Shown: positions 34,601 through 42,334, numbered from the stretch's first letter. The stretch is DNA of 64,000 bases from JAZDRH01 sp047470865 (GCF_047470865.1 NZ_JAZDRH010000018.1:4401-68400), one strand, 5' to 3'. The notes: generated by a model not told the origin, from the sequence alone. Numbers and translations are program-made.

Positions 34601-34802
34601 GTTTGCGCACATTCACCAACATGGCGTCTGGCGTGGTTAGCGCAGGTAGATACTCATAACCTTGGTTGCTTAGATCCTGAATCAGCTCGCGTTCTAAATC
34701 ACCTTCACTTTGATAGCCCTCAGCAATTTGGTCTTGCCGTGTATATCTGTCTAAAACAATAAAATTATTGGATTCTGCAATACTTTTGTAGGAGGTGGTC
34801 AT
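31686..34802 (-). CDS. hsdR: Type I restriction enzyme R subunit HsdR (EcoR124I-like)
   Basis: 1038 residues, the same length as I recall for EcoR124I HsdR. Nuclease core around 151-168 (YDVTTLVNGLPLVQIELKKR: Asp, Glu-x-Lys), Walker A TTGSGKT at about 309-315, DECH box FIFDECHRSQFG, GFTGTPIF, and motif VI in MQAFSRTNRIYD. A DNA-translocating ATPase that cuts DNA far from the recognition site when it is unmethylated. Last gene of the minus-strand hsdM-hsdS-(small ORF)-rhuM-hsdR locus. Confidence 0.95.
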   Translation of the reverse strand: MTTSYKSIAESNNFIVLDRYTRQDQIAEGYQSEGDLERELIQDLSNQGYEYLPALTTPDAMLVNVRKQLQALNKIEFSDAEWVRFCEQYLNTPSDNLLDKTRKVHSDYIFDFVFDDGHIENVYLFDKKIIARNKVQVIKQFEQSGSHANRYDVTTLVNGLPLVQIELKKRGVAIREAFNQIHRYSKESFNAENSLYKFLQLFVISNGTDTRYFANTTKRDKNSFDFTMNWAKSDNTLIKDLKDFTATFFKKETLLEVILRYSVFDVSNTLLVMRPYQIAATERILWKIKSAFNAKNWSNAESGGFIWHTTGSGKTLTSFKAARLATELEFIDKVFFVVDRKDLDYQTMKEYQRFSPDSVNGSDSTAGLKSNLDKDDNKIIVTTIQKLNNLIKSESDLAIYNKQVVFIFDECHRSQFGEAQKNLKNKFKKYYQFGFTGTPIFPENALGAETTGSVFGQQLHTYVITDAIRDEKVLKFKVDYNDVRPQFKSIETEQDDKKLSAFETKQAFLHPMRIREISQYILSHFNQKTHRAYSGAKGFNAMFAVSSVDAAKAYYETFKTLQAETEKGPTSKPLRIATIFSFAANEEQDAIGDILDESFEVSAMNSSAKEFLSAAITDYNAMFKSNYGVDSNGFQNYYRDLAQRVKKQEVDLLIVVGMFLTGFDAPTLNTLFVDKNLRYHGLMQAFSRTNRIYDATKTFGNIVTFRDLEQATIDAITLFGDKNTKNVVLEKSYKEYMEGFNDIVTGQARRGFVDIVKELQERFPNPENIEKEQDKKEFAKLFGEYLKAENILQNYDEFAGLKALQSLDTSDEQAVEAFKLKYYLNDADIEAMQTIDMPSERAIQDYRSTYNDTRDWLRRNKEGQDKDKSTVDWDDVVFEIDLLKSQEINLDYILELIFDHNKKNKSKEGLIEEVRRMIRSSLGNRAKESLVVDFINQTNLDEISDKASIIDAFFKFAQAEQKREADAIIASEKLNEEAAKRYIASSLKREYASENGTALNEALPKLSPLNPQYRTQKQTVFQKIAAFVEKYKGVGGQI

Positions 34803-34806
34803 TTAT

Positions 34807-35838
34807 CTAGTCCTTTTTCTTTCTACCATCATTGAGCAACTTTTTTATTTCACGATCAAAGTCAGACTCGATCTTTTGCTGTTTGTTAAATTGCTCATAT
34901 TCGGCATGAGCTTTTTGCTCAGCAACCTTGCGTGAAACACTGCCATAACCTTCAAGTACCTGATACTCATTAAAGGCCAAAAACTTATTGACGCTTTCGG
35001 CGAACGCCTCCATGGTAAAGGTGTTTCTGCGTTCAATAATGCCTTCAATGTAATCAAAAAAGGCCGAAACGGCACGTTCAAGTTTTTTAATCTCGTCTTC
35101 ACTGAGGTAGTTTTTGGCAACAGTGGTATCCGATTTTAATACACGACCTGAAGGGGCGTTTTTGTACGTCGTCATACCCATTAATGGCTGGTTGGCGTCA
35201 GCTTTCAATGCGATGATTTCCGCTGCGGTGTAGCCTGTAATAGCAAAGTGAAATTTGTCTTGCACATGAGCATAAAACAGGCGCGTGGTTTCTGATTTAG
35301 GATCGTAATCAATACTGCATTCAGCAAAGATATCGGTGATTTGCTGATAAATACGTCGCTCGCTAGCACGTATCGAACGGACGCGTTCCAGCAGCTCTTT
35401 AAAGTAATCTTTACCAAAGAAGCGGCCGTTTTTTAGGCGTTCATCATCCATGGCAAAGCCTTTGATGATGTAGTCCTTAATCAACTGAGTCGCCCAAATA
35501 CGAAACTGCGTCGCCTGTGCTGAATTCACTCGGTAGCCTACTGAAATCACCGCATCTAGGTTGTAGTACTCCAGCTTGCGTTTAACTTCGCGTTTGCCTT
35601 CTGGTTGAACTGTTTCCAAAATGGAAATAGTTGCCTCACGTTGTAGTTCACCCGAATCGTAAATATTATCCAAGTGCTTTGAAATGGCAGGCACCCCCAC
35701 ACCAAACAGCTGTGCAATGCGTTTTTGCGTTAGCCAAATGGTTTCACCACTGAGTAATACTTCGACTTTCACATCACCATTAGGCGCGGTATAAAGTAAG
35801 AACTCTGAGGTTTGGTCTTGTGGGCTGAGGTTAGGCAT
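34807..35838 (-). CDS. RhuM-family protein inside the restriction locus
   Basis: 343 residues. N-terminal region of the virulence RhuM family: ETIWLTQKRIAQLFGVGVPA (about 29-48) and KRKLEYYNLDAVISVGYRVN; C-terminal charged coiled coil. Named for a Salmonella SPI-3 gene, its molecular role is poorly known. It often travels between hsd genes, here 4 bases before hsdR, so it is likely co-expressed. A link to defence is inferred from place only. Confidence 0.8.
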   Translation of the reverse strand: MPNLSPQDQTSEFLLYTAPNGDVKVEVLLSGETIWLTQKRIAQLFGVGVPAISKHLDNIYDSGELQREATISILETVQPEGKREVKRKLEYYNLDAVISVGYRVNSAQATQFRIWATQLIKDYIIKGFAMDDERLKNGRFFGKDYFKELLERVRSIRASERRIYQQITDIFAECSIDYDPKSETTRLFYAHVQDKFHFAITGYTAAEIIALKADANQPLMGMTTYKNAPSGRVLKSDTTVAKNYLSEDEIKKLERAVSAFFDYIEGIIERRNTFTMEAFAESVNKFLAFNEYQVLEGYGSVSRKVAEQKAHAEYEQFNKQQKIESDFDREIKKLLNDGRKKKD

Positions 35839-35855
35839 TCGCTTCTCCTTACAGT

Positions 35856-35957
35856 TTAAAGCCGTCGTTTCTTAAAAAATGCACAACTAAAAATCAACGG
35901 CACTTTTTTGTCGGACGCTTGCAACAGCGCTGCTATTTCTGTTAGCGTTTTACTCAT
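35856..35957 (-). pseudogene. 33-residue ORF, likely deletion scar of an hsd-linked ATPase gene
   Basis: ATG overlaps the hsdS stop (TAATG at 35955-35959). The first 22 residues (MSKTLTEIAALLQASDKKVP) look like the N terminus of an AAA-type ATPase often found beside hsd genes, in which a P-loop should follow within ten residues; here a stop comes instead. Reading the end in another frame gives FLRNDGFKL and a stop, which looks like a C terminus, as if the middle of the gene had been lost out of frame. Memory-based. Confidence 0.4.
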
Positions 35958-37189
35958 TAAGCCGCCTCATCTGATTTCGGAAAGCTTAACAACAGGTCAC
36001 GATAATACTCGTATTGCTTTTGGCGGAGTTCTATTTCGCGGGGCAGACCTTCTTGCAGCGAAGTTGTTAACGTGTCGAATTTATCCAATATCGCTACAAT
36101 TCGCGCCTGCTCAGCCAATGATTTCTCAGGATCGTTTGCGTAAGGAACAGGTAACCTAAAGTTCTTGATGATTGTTGAATTAAGATCGCCTCTTGCACCT
36201 TGTCCTAGAGCTTTTATGTTTTCGTAATTGAAGCTAACCCAATGAAATACGTATCGGTATAGGGCTTTTTTATCGTCGATTTCCAAACATCCACAGTGCT
36301 GATTTGTAGTTAGAGGAATCTTATTAATTGCTGTTCTTCCGGCAGTTGCTCCAGAAATGGCAATAATCACGCAATTTTCTGGAATCCATTTGGCTGATGA
36401 ATTTTTCAATGCAGCAGGCGTTATAAATACCTCAGTCTCAGATACGTCAGAAAATTTTACTTCCTGAGTTCTCAACCAAGGAATATTGCCCCCTTCGTAG
36501 AATTCAGGCTTTCCAGCAGTAGGTGTACCACCTGAGTACCATTTTTTTGTGACATCACCTAGGGTCATCCATTCAAAATCACCTTCTTCAAAACTTAGCA
36601 ACTGGTCGCGGTAGTAGTTGTATTGTTTTTTCCGCATGTTAAGCTCGGCGGTCAGCTCGGCGGTCAGCTCGGCGGTCATGGCGGTAAATGCGTCCAGAAT
36701 GCGCACAATTTCAGCTTGTATTGCCAGCGACTTTTCTGGGTTATTTGGACAAGGGATGGGGATTTTTTTAGCGCAGTAATTACTAATCCATTGCCGTTTA
36801 TGATCACCGTCAATCAAGTCACTCGGTAGCGTATTCATCCAATAATATACGTACTTCAGCATGAATTTAGACTCATCACTAGATTTAATCATTTTCATTG
36901 CTGAGGATTTAGCTTTAAAGTCGAAATCAACCCATTTATTAGCAGTAGTGAAGTCATCAAAAATTATTACAGGATCTTCTGAAGCTCGATTTATCCCGCC
37001 TATTTCGTCCGTATAACCTAGAATAAAAGTCTTGCCCGCAGTTAATACAGGAGTCTCAAACGAATCATCATAGTTTTTCGTTTTTACAAGATATTTTGTA
37101 GGTTGTTCGTATTGTGTTACATCCCCTAAATCCTTCCACTCAACCTCAACCCCATCCAGCAGTTTCTCTAAATAGTTCAACTGACTCAT
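35957..37189 (-). CDS. hsdS: Type I restriction specificity subunit HsdS
   Basis: 410 residues with two target-recognition domains (about 1-145 and 195-375), each followed by a conserved helical spacer. The central one is marked by TAEL repeats and MRKKQYNYYRDQLLSF, the distal one by ELRQKQYEYYRDLLLSF. HsdS sets the bipartite recognition sequence for both methylation and cleavage. Start overlaps the hsdM stop by 4 bases. Target sequence cannot be read from this alone. Confidence 0.93.
   Translation of the reverse strand: MSQLNYLEKLLDGVEVEWKDLGDVTQYEQPTKYLVKTKNYDDSFETPVLTAGKTFILGYTDEIGGINRASEDPVIIFDDFTTANKWVDFDFKAKSSAMKMIKSSDESKFMLKYVYYWMNTLPSDLIDGDHKRQWISNYCAKKIPIPCPNNPEKSLAIQAEIVRILDAFTAMTAELTAELTAELNMRKKQYNYYRDQLLSFEEGDFEWMTLGDVTKKWYSGGTPTAGKPEFYEGGNIPWLRTQEVKFSDVSETEVFITPAALKNSSAKWIPENCVIIAISGATAGRTAINKIPLTTNQHCGCLEIDDKKALYRYVFHWVSFNYENIKALGQGARGDLNSTIIKNFRLPVPYANDPEKSLAEQARIVAILDKFDTLTTSLQEGLPREIELRQKQYEYYRDLLLSFPKSDEAA
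36642..36677 (-). repeat. Three 12-bp repeats coding TAEL in the hsdS spacer
   Basis: Three perfect tandem copies of AGCTCGGCGGTC (plus strand), coding Thr-Ala-Glu-Leu three times. In EcoR124I and EcoR124/3 two or three copies of the same tetrapeptide set the spacing (6 or 7 bases) between half-sites of the recognised sequence (established). Confidence 0.9.
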
Positions 37190-38745
37190 TCTTCCATCTC
37201 CTCACCTTCAATTTCCGCTACAATGGCGTCAATATCACTGCGAAGCTGGTCGATTTTAGCAACGGTCGTTTTAAGTTCGGCATTAAGCTCGGTAATGTCC
37301 ACTAACTCGCGGTTGTCTTTCGCTTCCACATAACTACTTACCGAAAGGTTATAGCTGTTGTCTGCGATAACATCCAAATCAACGGATTTAGCAAAATGCT
37401 CTACATTCTCTTTGCTAGCAAACACCTGCATGATGTCTTCAATGTGTTGCTCAGTCAGCACGTTGTTATTGGTTTCTTTTTTAAATAGACCGCTGGCATC
37501 AATAAACTGGGTGGTGGTGTCGGTTTTGTGCTTAGATAACACTAAAATATTGACGGCAATGGTGGTACCAAAGAACAGGTTAGGTGCTAATGAAATCACG
37601 GTTTCAACATAGTTGTTATCAACTAGGTATTGGCGAATTTTTTGCTCAGCACCGCCACGGTAAAAAATACCGGGAAAACAAACAATGGCTGCACGGCCTT
37701 TGCTTGATAAGTAACTCAGCGCATGAAGCACAAAGGCAAAGTCGGCTTTAGATTTAGGCGCAAGCACGCCTGCGGGTGCAAAGCGGTCGTCGTTGATTAA
37801 GGTAGGGTCATCACTGCCAATCCACTTCACCGAATAAGGCGGATTAGAGACAATCGCATCAAAGGGTTTGTCGTCTAAAAAGTGCGGTTCGATTAAGGTA
37901 TCACCCAGCTGAATATTAAACTTGTCGTAGTTAATGTTATGCAAAAACATGTTCATACGCGCCAAGTTGTAAGTGGTGTGATTAAGCTCTTGGCCAAAGA
38001 AACCATCTTCAATGATATGCGCATCAAAGTGCTTTTTGGCTTGTAACAGCAAAGAGCCCGAACCGGCCGCAGGGTCATAGATTTTATTAACACTGGTCTG
38101 GCCGTGCAGGGCGAGCTGTGCGATGAGTTTTGAAACGTGTTGAGGGGTGAAAAATTCGCCACCGGATTTACCCGCATTGGCGGCATAGTTAGAAATCAGG
38201 AACTCGTAAGCGTCACCAAATAAATCAATTTGGTTGTCTTCAAAATTGCCGAAGGTTAAACCTGCCACGCCTTTTAACACAGCTGCCAAACGCTTGTTTT
38301 TTGCCTCTACTGTATTACCCAGACGATTGCTGGTGGTATCAAAATCGGCAAACAAACCTTTAATGTCTTTTTCTGAATCATAGCCATTGGCAGAATCTTC
38401 AATGGCCGCAAAAATAGCGGCCAAATCCGTATTTAAATTTTCGTTTTTATGTGCATTGGCTGCCACATTGCTGAACAACTGGCTAGGGTAAAGAAAATAG
38501 CCTTTCTCTTTAATAGCATTTTCTTTAGCAGACTTGATATTTTCATCATCGTTAGACATGGCCGCATAATTAACGCTCTTATCACCGCCTGTAATGTAAT
38601 TGACAAAGTTCTCACTGATAAAGCGGTAAAACAGCGTACCTAGTACATATTGCTTAAAGTCCCAGCCATCCACTGAGCCACGCACATCGTTGGCAATCGC
38701 CCATATTTGGCGTTGAAGTTCGGCTCGTTGTTGTAAACTTGTCAT
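37186..38745 (-). CDS. hsdM: Type I N6-adenine methyltransferase HsdM
   Basis: 519 residues, matching type IC HsdM. N-terminal helical domain, SAM-binding motif YDPAAGSGSLL at about 223-233, catalytic NPPY at 301-304 (AIVSNPPYSVKW). Two HsdM join one HsdS to form the methylase. First gene of the hsd unit; 71 bases separate it from the upstream WYL regulator gene, which points the same way. Confidence 0.95.
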   Translation of the reverse strand: MTSLQQRAELQRQIWAIANDVRGSVDGWDFKQYVLGTLFYRFISENFVNYITGGDKSVNYAAMSNDDENIKSAKENAIKEKGYFLYPSQLFSNVAANAHKNENLNTDLAAIFAAIEDSANGYDSEKDIKGLFADFDTTSNRLGNTVEAKNKRLAAVLKGVAGLTFGNFEDNQIDLFGDAYEFLISNYAANAGKSGGEFFTPQHVSKLIAQLALHGQTSVNKIYDPAAGSGSLLLQAKKHFDAHIIEDGFFGQELNHTTYNLARMNMFLHNINYDKFNIQLGDTLIEPHFLDDKPFDAIVSNPPYSVKWIGSDDPTLINDDRFAPAGVLAPKSKADFAFVLHALSYLSSKGRAAIVCFPGIFYRGGAEQKIRQYLVDNNYVETVISLAPNLFFGTTIAVNILVLSKHKTDTTTQFIDASGLFKKETNNNVLTEQHIEDIMQVFASKENVEHFAKSVDLDVIADNSYNLSVSSYVEAKDNRELVDITELNAELKTTVAKIDQLRSDIDAIVAEIEGEEMEE

Positions 38746-38816
38746 CTGCTAATTCCTGCTTTTAATTCGTCATAATTCGTTTATGGGGTGCGCGGTTGTT
38801 CCACTGTCGTTGAACA

Positions 38817-39740
38817 TCACTCGTCAACCCCAGGGGCTAAATTCAAATTGGCTACCCCGTAAAGTGTCGGGGTATTCTTTAACCAAAGCTGATATTCAGG
38901 GCCTTGAAGGCTGTGTGCTTTGGAGCAATCAACATTCCAAAGCCGAAGTAAATAGCCTGCCGTTGCCGCTCTAATTTCTACCTTTAGAACGCCACCCGTC
39001 ATGCCATAATCCAGTTCAATGGCTTCGCTGTGCTCTATGCTTGGGTGCGGTACTAACTCAAGTTCTACAAACCGATTCCATTGGCGGTCTTTGGTTTCGA
39101 GCTCCGTTTCAGACAAAGTCGAATCCTCAATCACAACCGCTGCTTTAATGCGGGTCAGCACAAAGTCACGGAACTCGCTATGCTTGCGGTCAAAACCACG
39201 AACATGCCAACGCAGGCCATTATCCACCAGTGTATGCGGCACAATTTCACGCGTGGTTTCACCGCTCGATAACGACACATAGGTGATACGCAAGGCTTTT
39301 TCTTTATGTATGGCCTCGGTGATCTTGGCCACTATAGATAGACTCGGTTTGTTGAGGTGGTAAGGTGCTTCACAAGCTAGTGGTGGCTTTACCTTGCCAG
39401 TAAAGCCATCGCCGTACCCTTGGCTAATGGTTGCCAGCGTTCTCACAACGTCATAGTCGAACAAGGGTTCAAAAGCTTCACCACGCTTATGTAATTTGAG
39501 CTTTTGGTCATACTCAATATTATCTGGCGCAAGCTCGCGGTACATTGAGAAGTCCTTGGTGGCCTGTGCAGCGGCTATGCTGAAACGATCGACTAAATCC
39601 GCCCGCACCGCTTCCCCCTTAAACAATAAGGTGAAATCAATGTGGGCAATGCGATCCCTTGTTGCTTGTGGCAAATGCGTGATCTGCGAAAGCCTAGCTG
39701 GCTTAGTTACTAGCCTTTGTTTCAGGCCATCATTTGTCAT
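38817..39740 (-). CDS. WYL-domain transcriptional regulator (BrxR/CapW-like)
   Basis: 307 residues. N-terminal winged-helix DNA-binding part, then a WYL domain (about 130-215: KALRITYVSLSSGET, VPHTLVDNGLRWHVRGFDR, FRDFVLTRI) and a C-terminal extension. Such regulators, often the first gene of phage-defence loci, repress them until a ligand is sensed (established for BrxR and CapW). It lies immediately upstream of hsdM in the same direction. A palindrome at 39814-39835 is a possible operator. Confidence 0.8.
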   Translation of the reverse strand: MTNDGLKQRLVTKPARLSQITHLPQATRDRIAHIDFTLLFKGEAVRADLVDRFSIAAAQATKDFSMYRELAPDNIEYDQKLKLHKRGEAFEPLFDYDVVRTLATISQGYGDGFTGKVKPPLACEAPYHLNKPSLSIVAKITEAIHKEKALRITYVSLSSGETTREIVPHTLVDNGLRWHVRGFDRKHSEFRDFVLTRIKAAVVIEDSTLSETELETKDRQWNRFVELELVPHPSIEHSEAIELDYGMTGGVLKVEIRAATAGYLLRLWNVDCSKAHSLQGPEYQLWLKNTPTLYGVANLNLAPGVDE

Positions 39741-39813
39741 GCGTCTTGTTCATCCAATTCAACCAGTTTCTTAAAACTCTGTTTATAAAGTACGGTCAGA
39801 CATCGCGTAATCA

Positions 39814-39835
39814 CATTGAATAGTGTCACTCAATG
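39814..39835 (-). promoter_or_regulatory. Palindrome upstream of the WYL regulator
   Basis: CATTGA at 39814-39819 and TCAATG at 39830-39835 with GTG/CAC inside. About 75 bases upstream of the regulator start. The rest of the gap 39741-40057 is AT-rich and holds an inverted repeat AGCGGCAA/TTGCCGCT near 39969-40005 but no gene. Confidence 0.45.
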
Positions 39836-40057
39836 CTACTCTTTATCCGCAATGACTTAGCAATCTCTACCGGTTGAAGCTGGACAGATGTACATAAAAC
39901 ACTGAATAGGCTTCAACCTAATTAATTTTATTAGGTAACATCCTATCACAAATTATTTTGTAGGGAAGGCTAAGCGGCAACTTTTTGATCTGGATTGCAA
40001 TTGCCGCTCAGGTATAGACTTGAAGACCTTGTTTTGTGCCAATGCTGATAGCCGCTA

Positions 40058-40357
40058 TCAATGCGCTACCCGAACCAATGGCACCACGATGTTACCGCGA
40101 TGAGATACCCCTTTGTCCGTCTCTGTAGACATCAGGACTCGTTGCTCACTCTCCCGAATGCGCCTAGCAACTTCTGCCTGGGCTGGTAGCAATGGCAGCA
40201 TCACTTCAGCAATCGCGTCTGGAGCAGACTCTTGGCCACAGGACATCAAGTGCTTCCATGGATCTTTAAGAAAGCGCTCGAACGTGATGCCAAATTCAAT
40301 GATGCGGGCAGAGACGAATATTTCGCCCCAGTATTCAATGTAGGTGTCTTGGTACAT
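40058..40357 (-). CDS. Small hypothetical protein of ICE type
   Basis: 99 residues, not assigned to a named family. N terminus MYQDTYIEYWGEIFVSARII then FGITFERFLKDPW; the rest is helical and acidic then basic. A clean ribosome site (AGAGGAA, 7 bases before the ATG) and balanced codon use support a real gene. I believe related small proteins occur on conjugative elements, but no function is known to me. Between the WYL regulator gene and a long palindrome. Confidence 0.6.
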   Translation of the reverse strand: MYQDTYIEYWGEIFVSARIIEFGITFERFLKDPWKHLMSCGQESAPDAIAEVMLPLLPAQAEVARRIRESEQRVLMSTETDKGVSHRGNIVVPLVRVAH

Positions 40358-40379
40358 GGAAAGATTCCTCTTGTTGGTT

Positions 40380-40509
40380 TTATACCCTGCCTACTTGCAG
40401 CCGCAGCGGTGTTACCTGCATTCGCTCACCCCAATCACATAGAAGACCTATGCTCATGGGGATTCGCTCACTTGCCGCCTAGCTGCAACACCAAGTAGTT
40501 TGGGTATAA
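40380..40509. repeat. 130-base imperfect palindrome (cruciform or attC-like structure)
   Basis: Nested arms: TTATACCC 40380-40387 with GGGTATAA 40502-40509; CTACTTG 40391-40397 with CAAGTAG 40492-40498; CCCC 40429-40432 with GGGG 40458-40461; CATAG 40438-40442 with CTATG 40448-40452, loop AAGAC. Inside, ATTCGCTCAC occurs twice in direct orientation (40420-40429 and 40462-40471), so the middle arms pair imperfectly. Size and shape recall an integron attC or a transfer/replication hairpin, but core bases fit attC only in part. Confidence 0.6.
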
Positions 40510-40556
40510 CGTAAGTTCACTTTCCATTTTCCAGAGGTTTTCAAATATGCAAGAGG

Positions 40557-40730
40557 CTATGACAAAGCTTTAAATCGATTGCGGGCATCTTTGTAGTCAT
40601 AGTGGGCATGTTCTGAGCCACGATGGTACAAATCATCCAGGTAAGTTTGTTCCTGCGGCAACTCGTCTTCGCTGATGTCGCGCCACCAATGTTTGTTGGC
40701 ACCTTTAACACCGTCATGCCAACGGTAATA
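40557..40730 (-). pseudogene. C-terminal fragment of an unidentified gene
   Basis: Reading the minus strand gives YYRWHDGVKGANKHWWRDIS then a helical tail ending in NRFKALS and TAG at 40557-40559, a sensible protein C terminus with no start; the frame hits a stop exactly where the 95-bp repeat begins. Probably the end of an element gene whose front was removed by the rearrangement that placed the repeat. Family not recognised. Confidence 0.5.
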
Positions 40731-40732
40731 CT

Positions 40733-40826
40733 AAACGTCCAATTTGCGGCGCAAAGCGCCATAAAATAGCGTGGAATTAAACCATCTTGATTGTACGCTT
40801 CTACCTACTGGGAATTTAACGTAATG
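40733..40826. repeat. Right copy of the 95-bp inverted repeat
   Basis: Reverse complement of 31107-31201. Its right end includes the last three codons and stop of hipA (40816 on), so this copy looks like the natural position (3' flank of hipA) and the left copy the displaced one. Confidence 0.85.
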
Positions 40827-42030
40827 GTATGCTTTGTAAGTGCGTTTCTATGGCTTCAATCACTGATTTTGTAAGGGGTAAGTGTGCTTTTTCTTTCGTC
40901 CATACTTCATGGAAGCCAGCTACAGTGTGCTTTGCGGTATCTAACACCAATTTTTCTGGCAACATGGCTTTAGCGGCTAAGTGTGATAGCTCATCCAGCG
41001 TGAAATCGCTGAATTTCTTGCTACGGCTAACCTTTAGCGAGGCACTGTCATCTGGGATATAAGGAATGGTTGAAACAAAGTCATAAGCAGGTGCAATAGA
41101 CGCTGTACGCTTATCTTTATAGATCACAGACCAATTCTTCAAATGCATATCTGCATTTCCAATTAGCGTATTGAACACCAATCGACGAGTAAATTCTGCG
41201 ATATCCTCGTCTTGGCCTTCAATGCCGATAACCTGAGCAATATTCCGCATACTGGCTTTTTTGTATTTATCTTGAGGATAAACGCCAAACACTTGCGCAA
41301 AGTCCTCAATGTGCACAGCTTGACCATCTGCACGGTCAAAACGCTTGATCACAAACGCACTGTCACCAAATTTGCCAATGCCATTTGGGATATTAGCAAT
41401 CTGAGTAATAGGGAGGAGCTGCGTTTCTGGCACGTCCATGCCCAGCATTCGAGCCAGCTCCATCATCGAATATTCATTTTCTGGCACAGCTTCAAATTGA
41501 GACGACGGCAATTTTACAATCCAAGAACCACCTTGACCGGTTGCAGGAATCGTCAAACCGCCATTTGCCTGCTGCACAGCTGAAAACTTCAATTGCACCC
41601 CAGCCAATGAAAAACGCATTGCTGCTTCAACGTTCGTTTTATCATCAATGTCGTGATGCACATTAGGTGGTAAGGCTTCACCATCTGCTGGTTCAACCCT
41701 GATCGCACCTGCTAAATCCTGGCCTAGTACCCACAATAGAAAAAACTCCCGTGCTGGATTAACGCCAGCACGCTCTGCCAGATAATTTCGCATAGTTTCT
41801 TCCGGCAAAAGGTTAGAGAAAAACGGAGTTAATTTGGTTTGGGTCGGTTTAAAGTTAGTCAGTAAGCCACCCAGTGCATCTTTAAAACCAAGCCCTAACA
41901 CAGGGCGCGACTCATCATGAATATAGGAATCCACAAAGGCAAAAAGTGTTCTGTCATTGCCCACATTGGTGATCGTTGCTATGGGTTCGCCATAGAGCAA
42001 CACGTTGAGCGTAGAAACATGATTAGTCAT
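40816..42030 (-). CDS. hipA: HipA-like serine/threonine kinase toxin
   Basis: 404 residues. N-terminal HipA domain (LNVLLYGEPIATI), then kinase core: VKLPSSQFEAVPENEYSMME (P-loop region near 170-190), FVIKRFDR, NTLIGNADMHLKNWSVIY with the catalytic Asp near 300, and APAYDFVST with the Mg-binding Asp. HipA kinases phosphorylate tRNA-synthetase targets and cause dormancy. Overlaps hipB by 8 bases. Confidence 0.9.
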   Translation of the reverse strand: MTNHVSTLNVLLYGEPIATITNVGNDRTLFAFVDSYIHDESRPVLGLGFKDALGGLLTNFKPTQTKLTPFFSNLLPEETMRNYLAERAGVNPAREFFLLWVLGQDLAGAIRVEPADGEALPPNVHHDIDDKTNVEAAMRFSLAGVQLKFSAVQQANGGLTIPATGQGGSWIVKLPSSQFEAVPENEYSMMELARMLGMDVPETQLLPITQIANIPNGIGKFGDSAFVIKRFDRADGQAVHIEDFAQVFGVYPQDKYKKASMRNIAQVIGIEGQDEDIAEFTRRLVFNTLIGNADMHLKNWSVIYKDKRTASIAPAYDFVSTIPYIPDDSASLKVSRSKKFSDFTLDELSHLAAKAMLPEKLVLDTAKHTVAGFHEVWTKEKAHLPLTKSVIEAIETHLQSIPLR

Positions 42031-42334
42031 TGTCGTCTTCCTCTAACTGATATGCAGGCGACATTGCCTCAGCTTCGTCGATGCTCCCTTGGCAGCTTCG
42101 AATGATCGACGTAATAGCTGGTACAGATTTTTTGGGTGCGACAAATAACTCTAGGTCGAGTACACGGGCAAGTGCAATTAAACTGGACATTCTTAAATCA
42201 ACGCCGCCAGACTCAATTTTTGATATATGGCTTTGAGGCACACCCGAACGCGCGCTGAGCTCTCTTTGACTAAAACCTTTACGTAGCCGAGCTTTTCGAA
42301 GGCTTTCTAGTATCTGCTCTGTTACATAGCTCAT
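42023..42334 (-). CDS. hipB: HipB-like XRE-family antitoxin
   Basis: 103 residues. Helix-turn-helix at about 15-65 (KGFSQRELSARSGVPQSHIS then KIESGG), then a C-terminal tail. Neutralises HipA and represses the operon with it. Palindromic AT-rich operators lie upstream. Confidence 0.88.
   Translation of the reverse strand: MSYVTEQILESLRKARLRKGFSQRELSARSGVPQSHISKIESGGVDLRMSSLIALARVLDLELFVAPKKSVPAITSIIRSCQGSIDEAEAMSPAYQLEEDDND

Noticed and set aside
40380..40509. Called outright as an integron attC site
   Set aside because: Outer bases fit the core sites only partly, and no integron integrase or second attC is seen; kept as a palindrome only.
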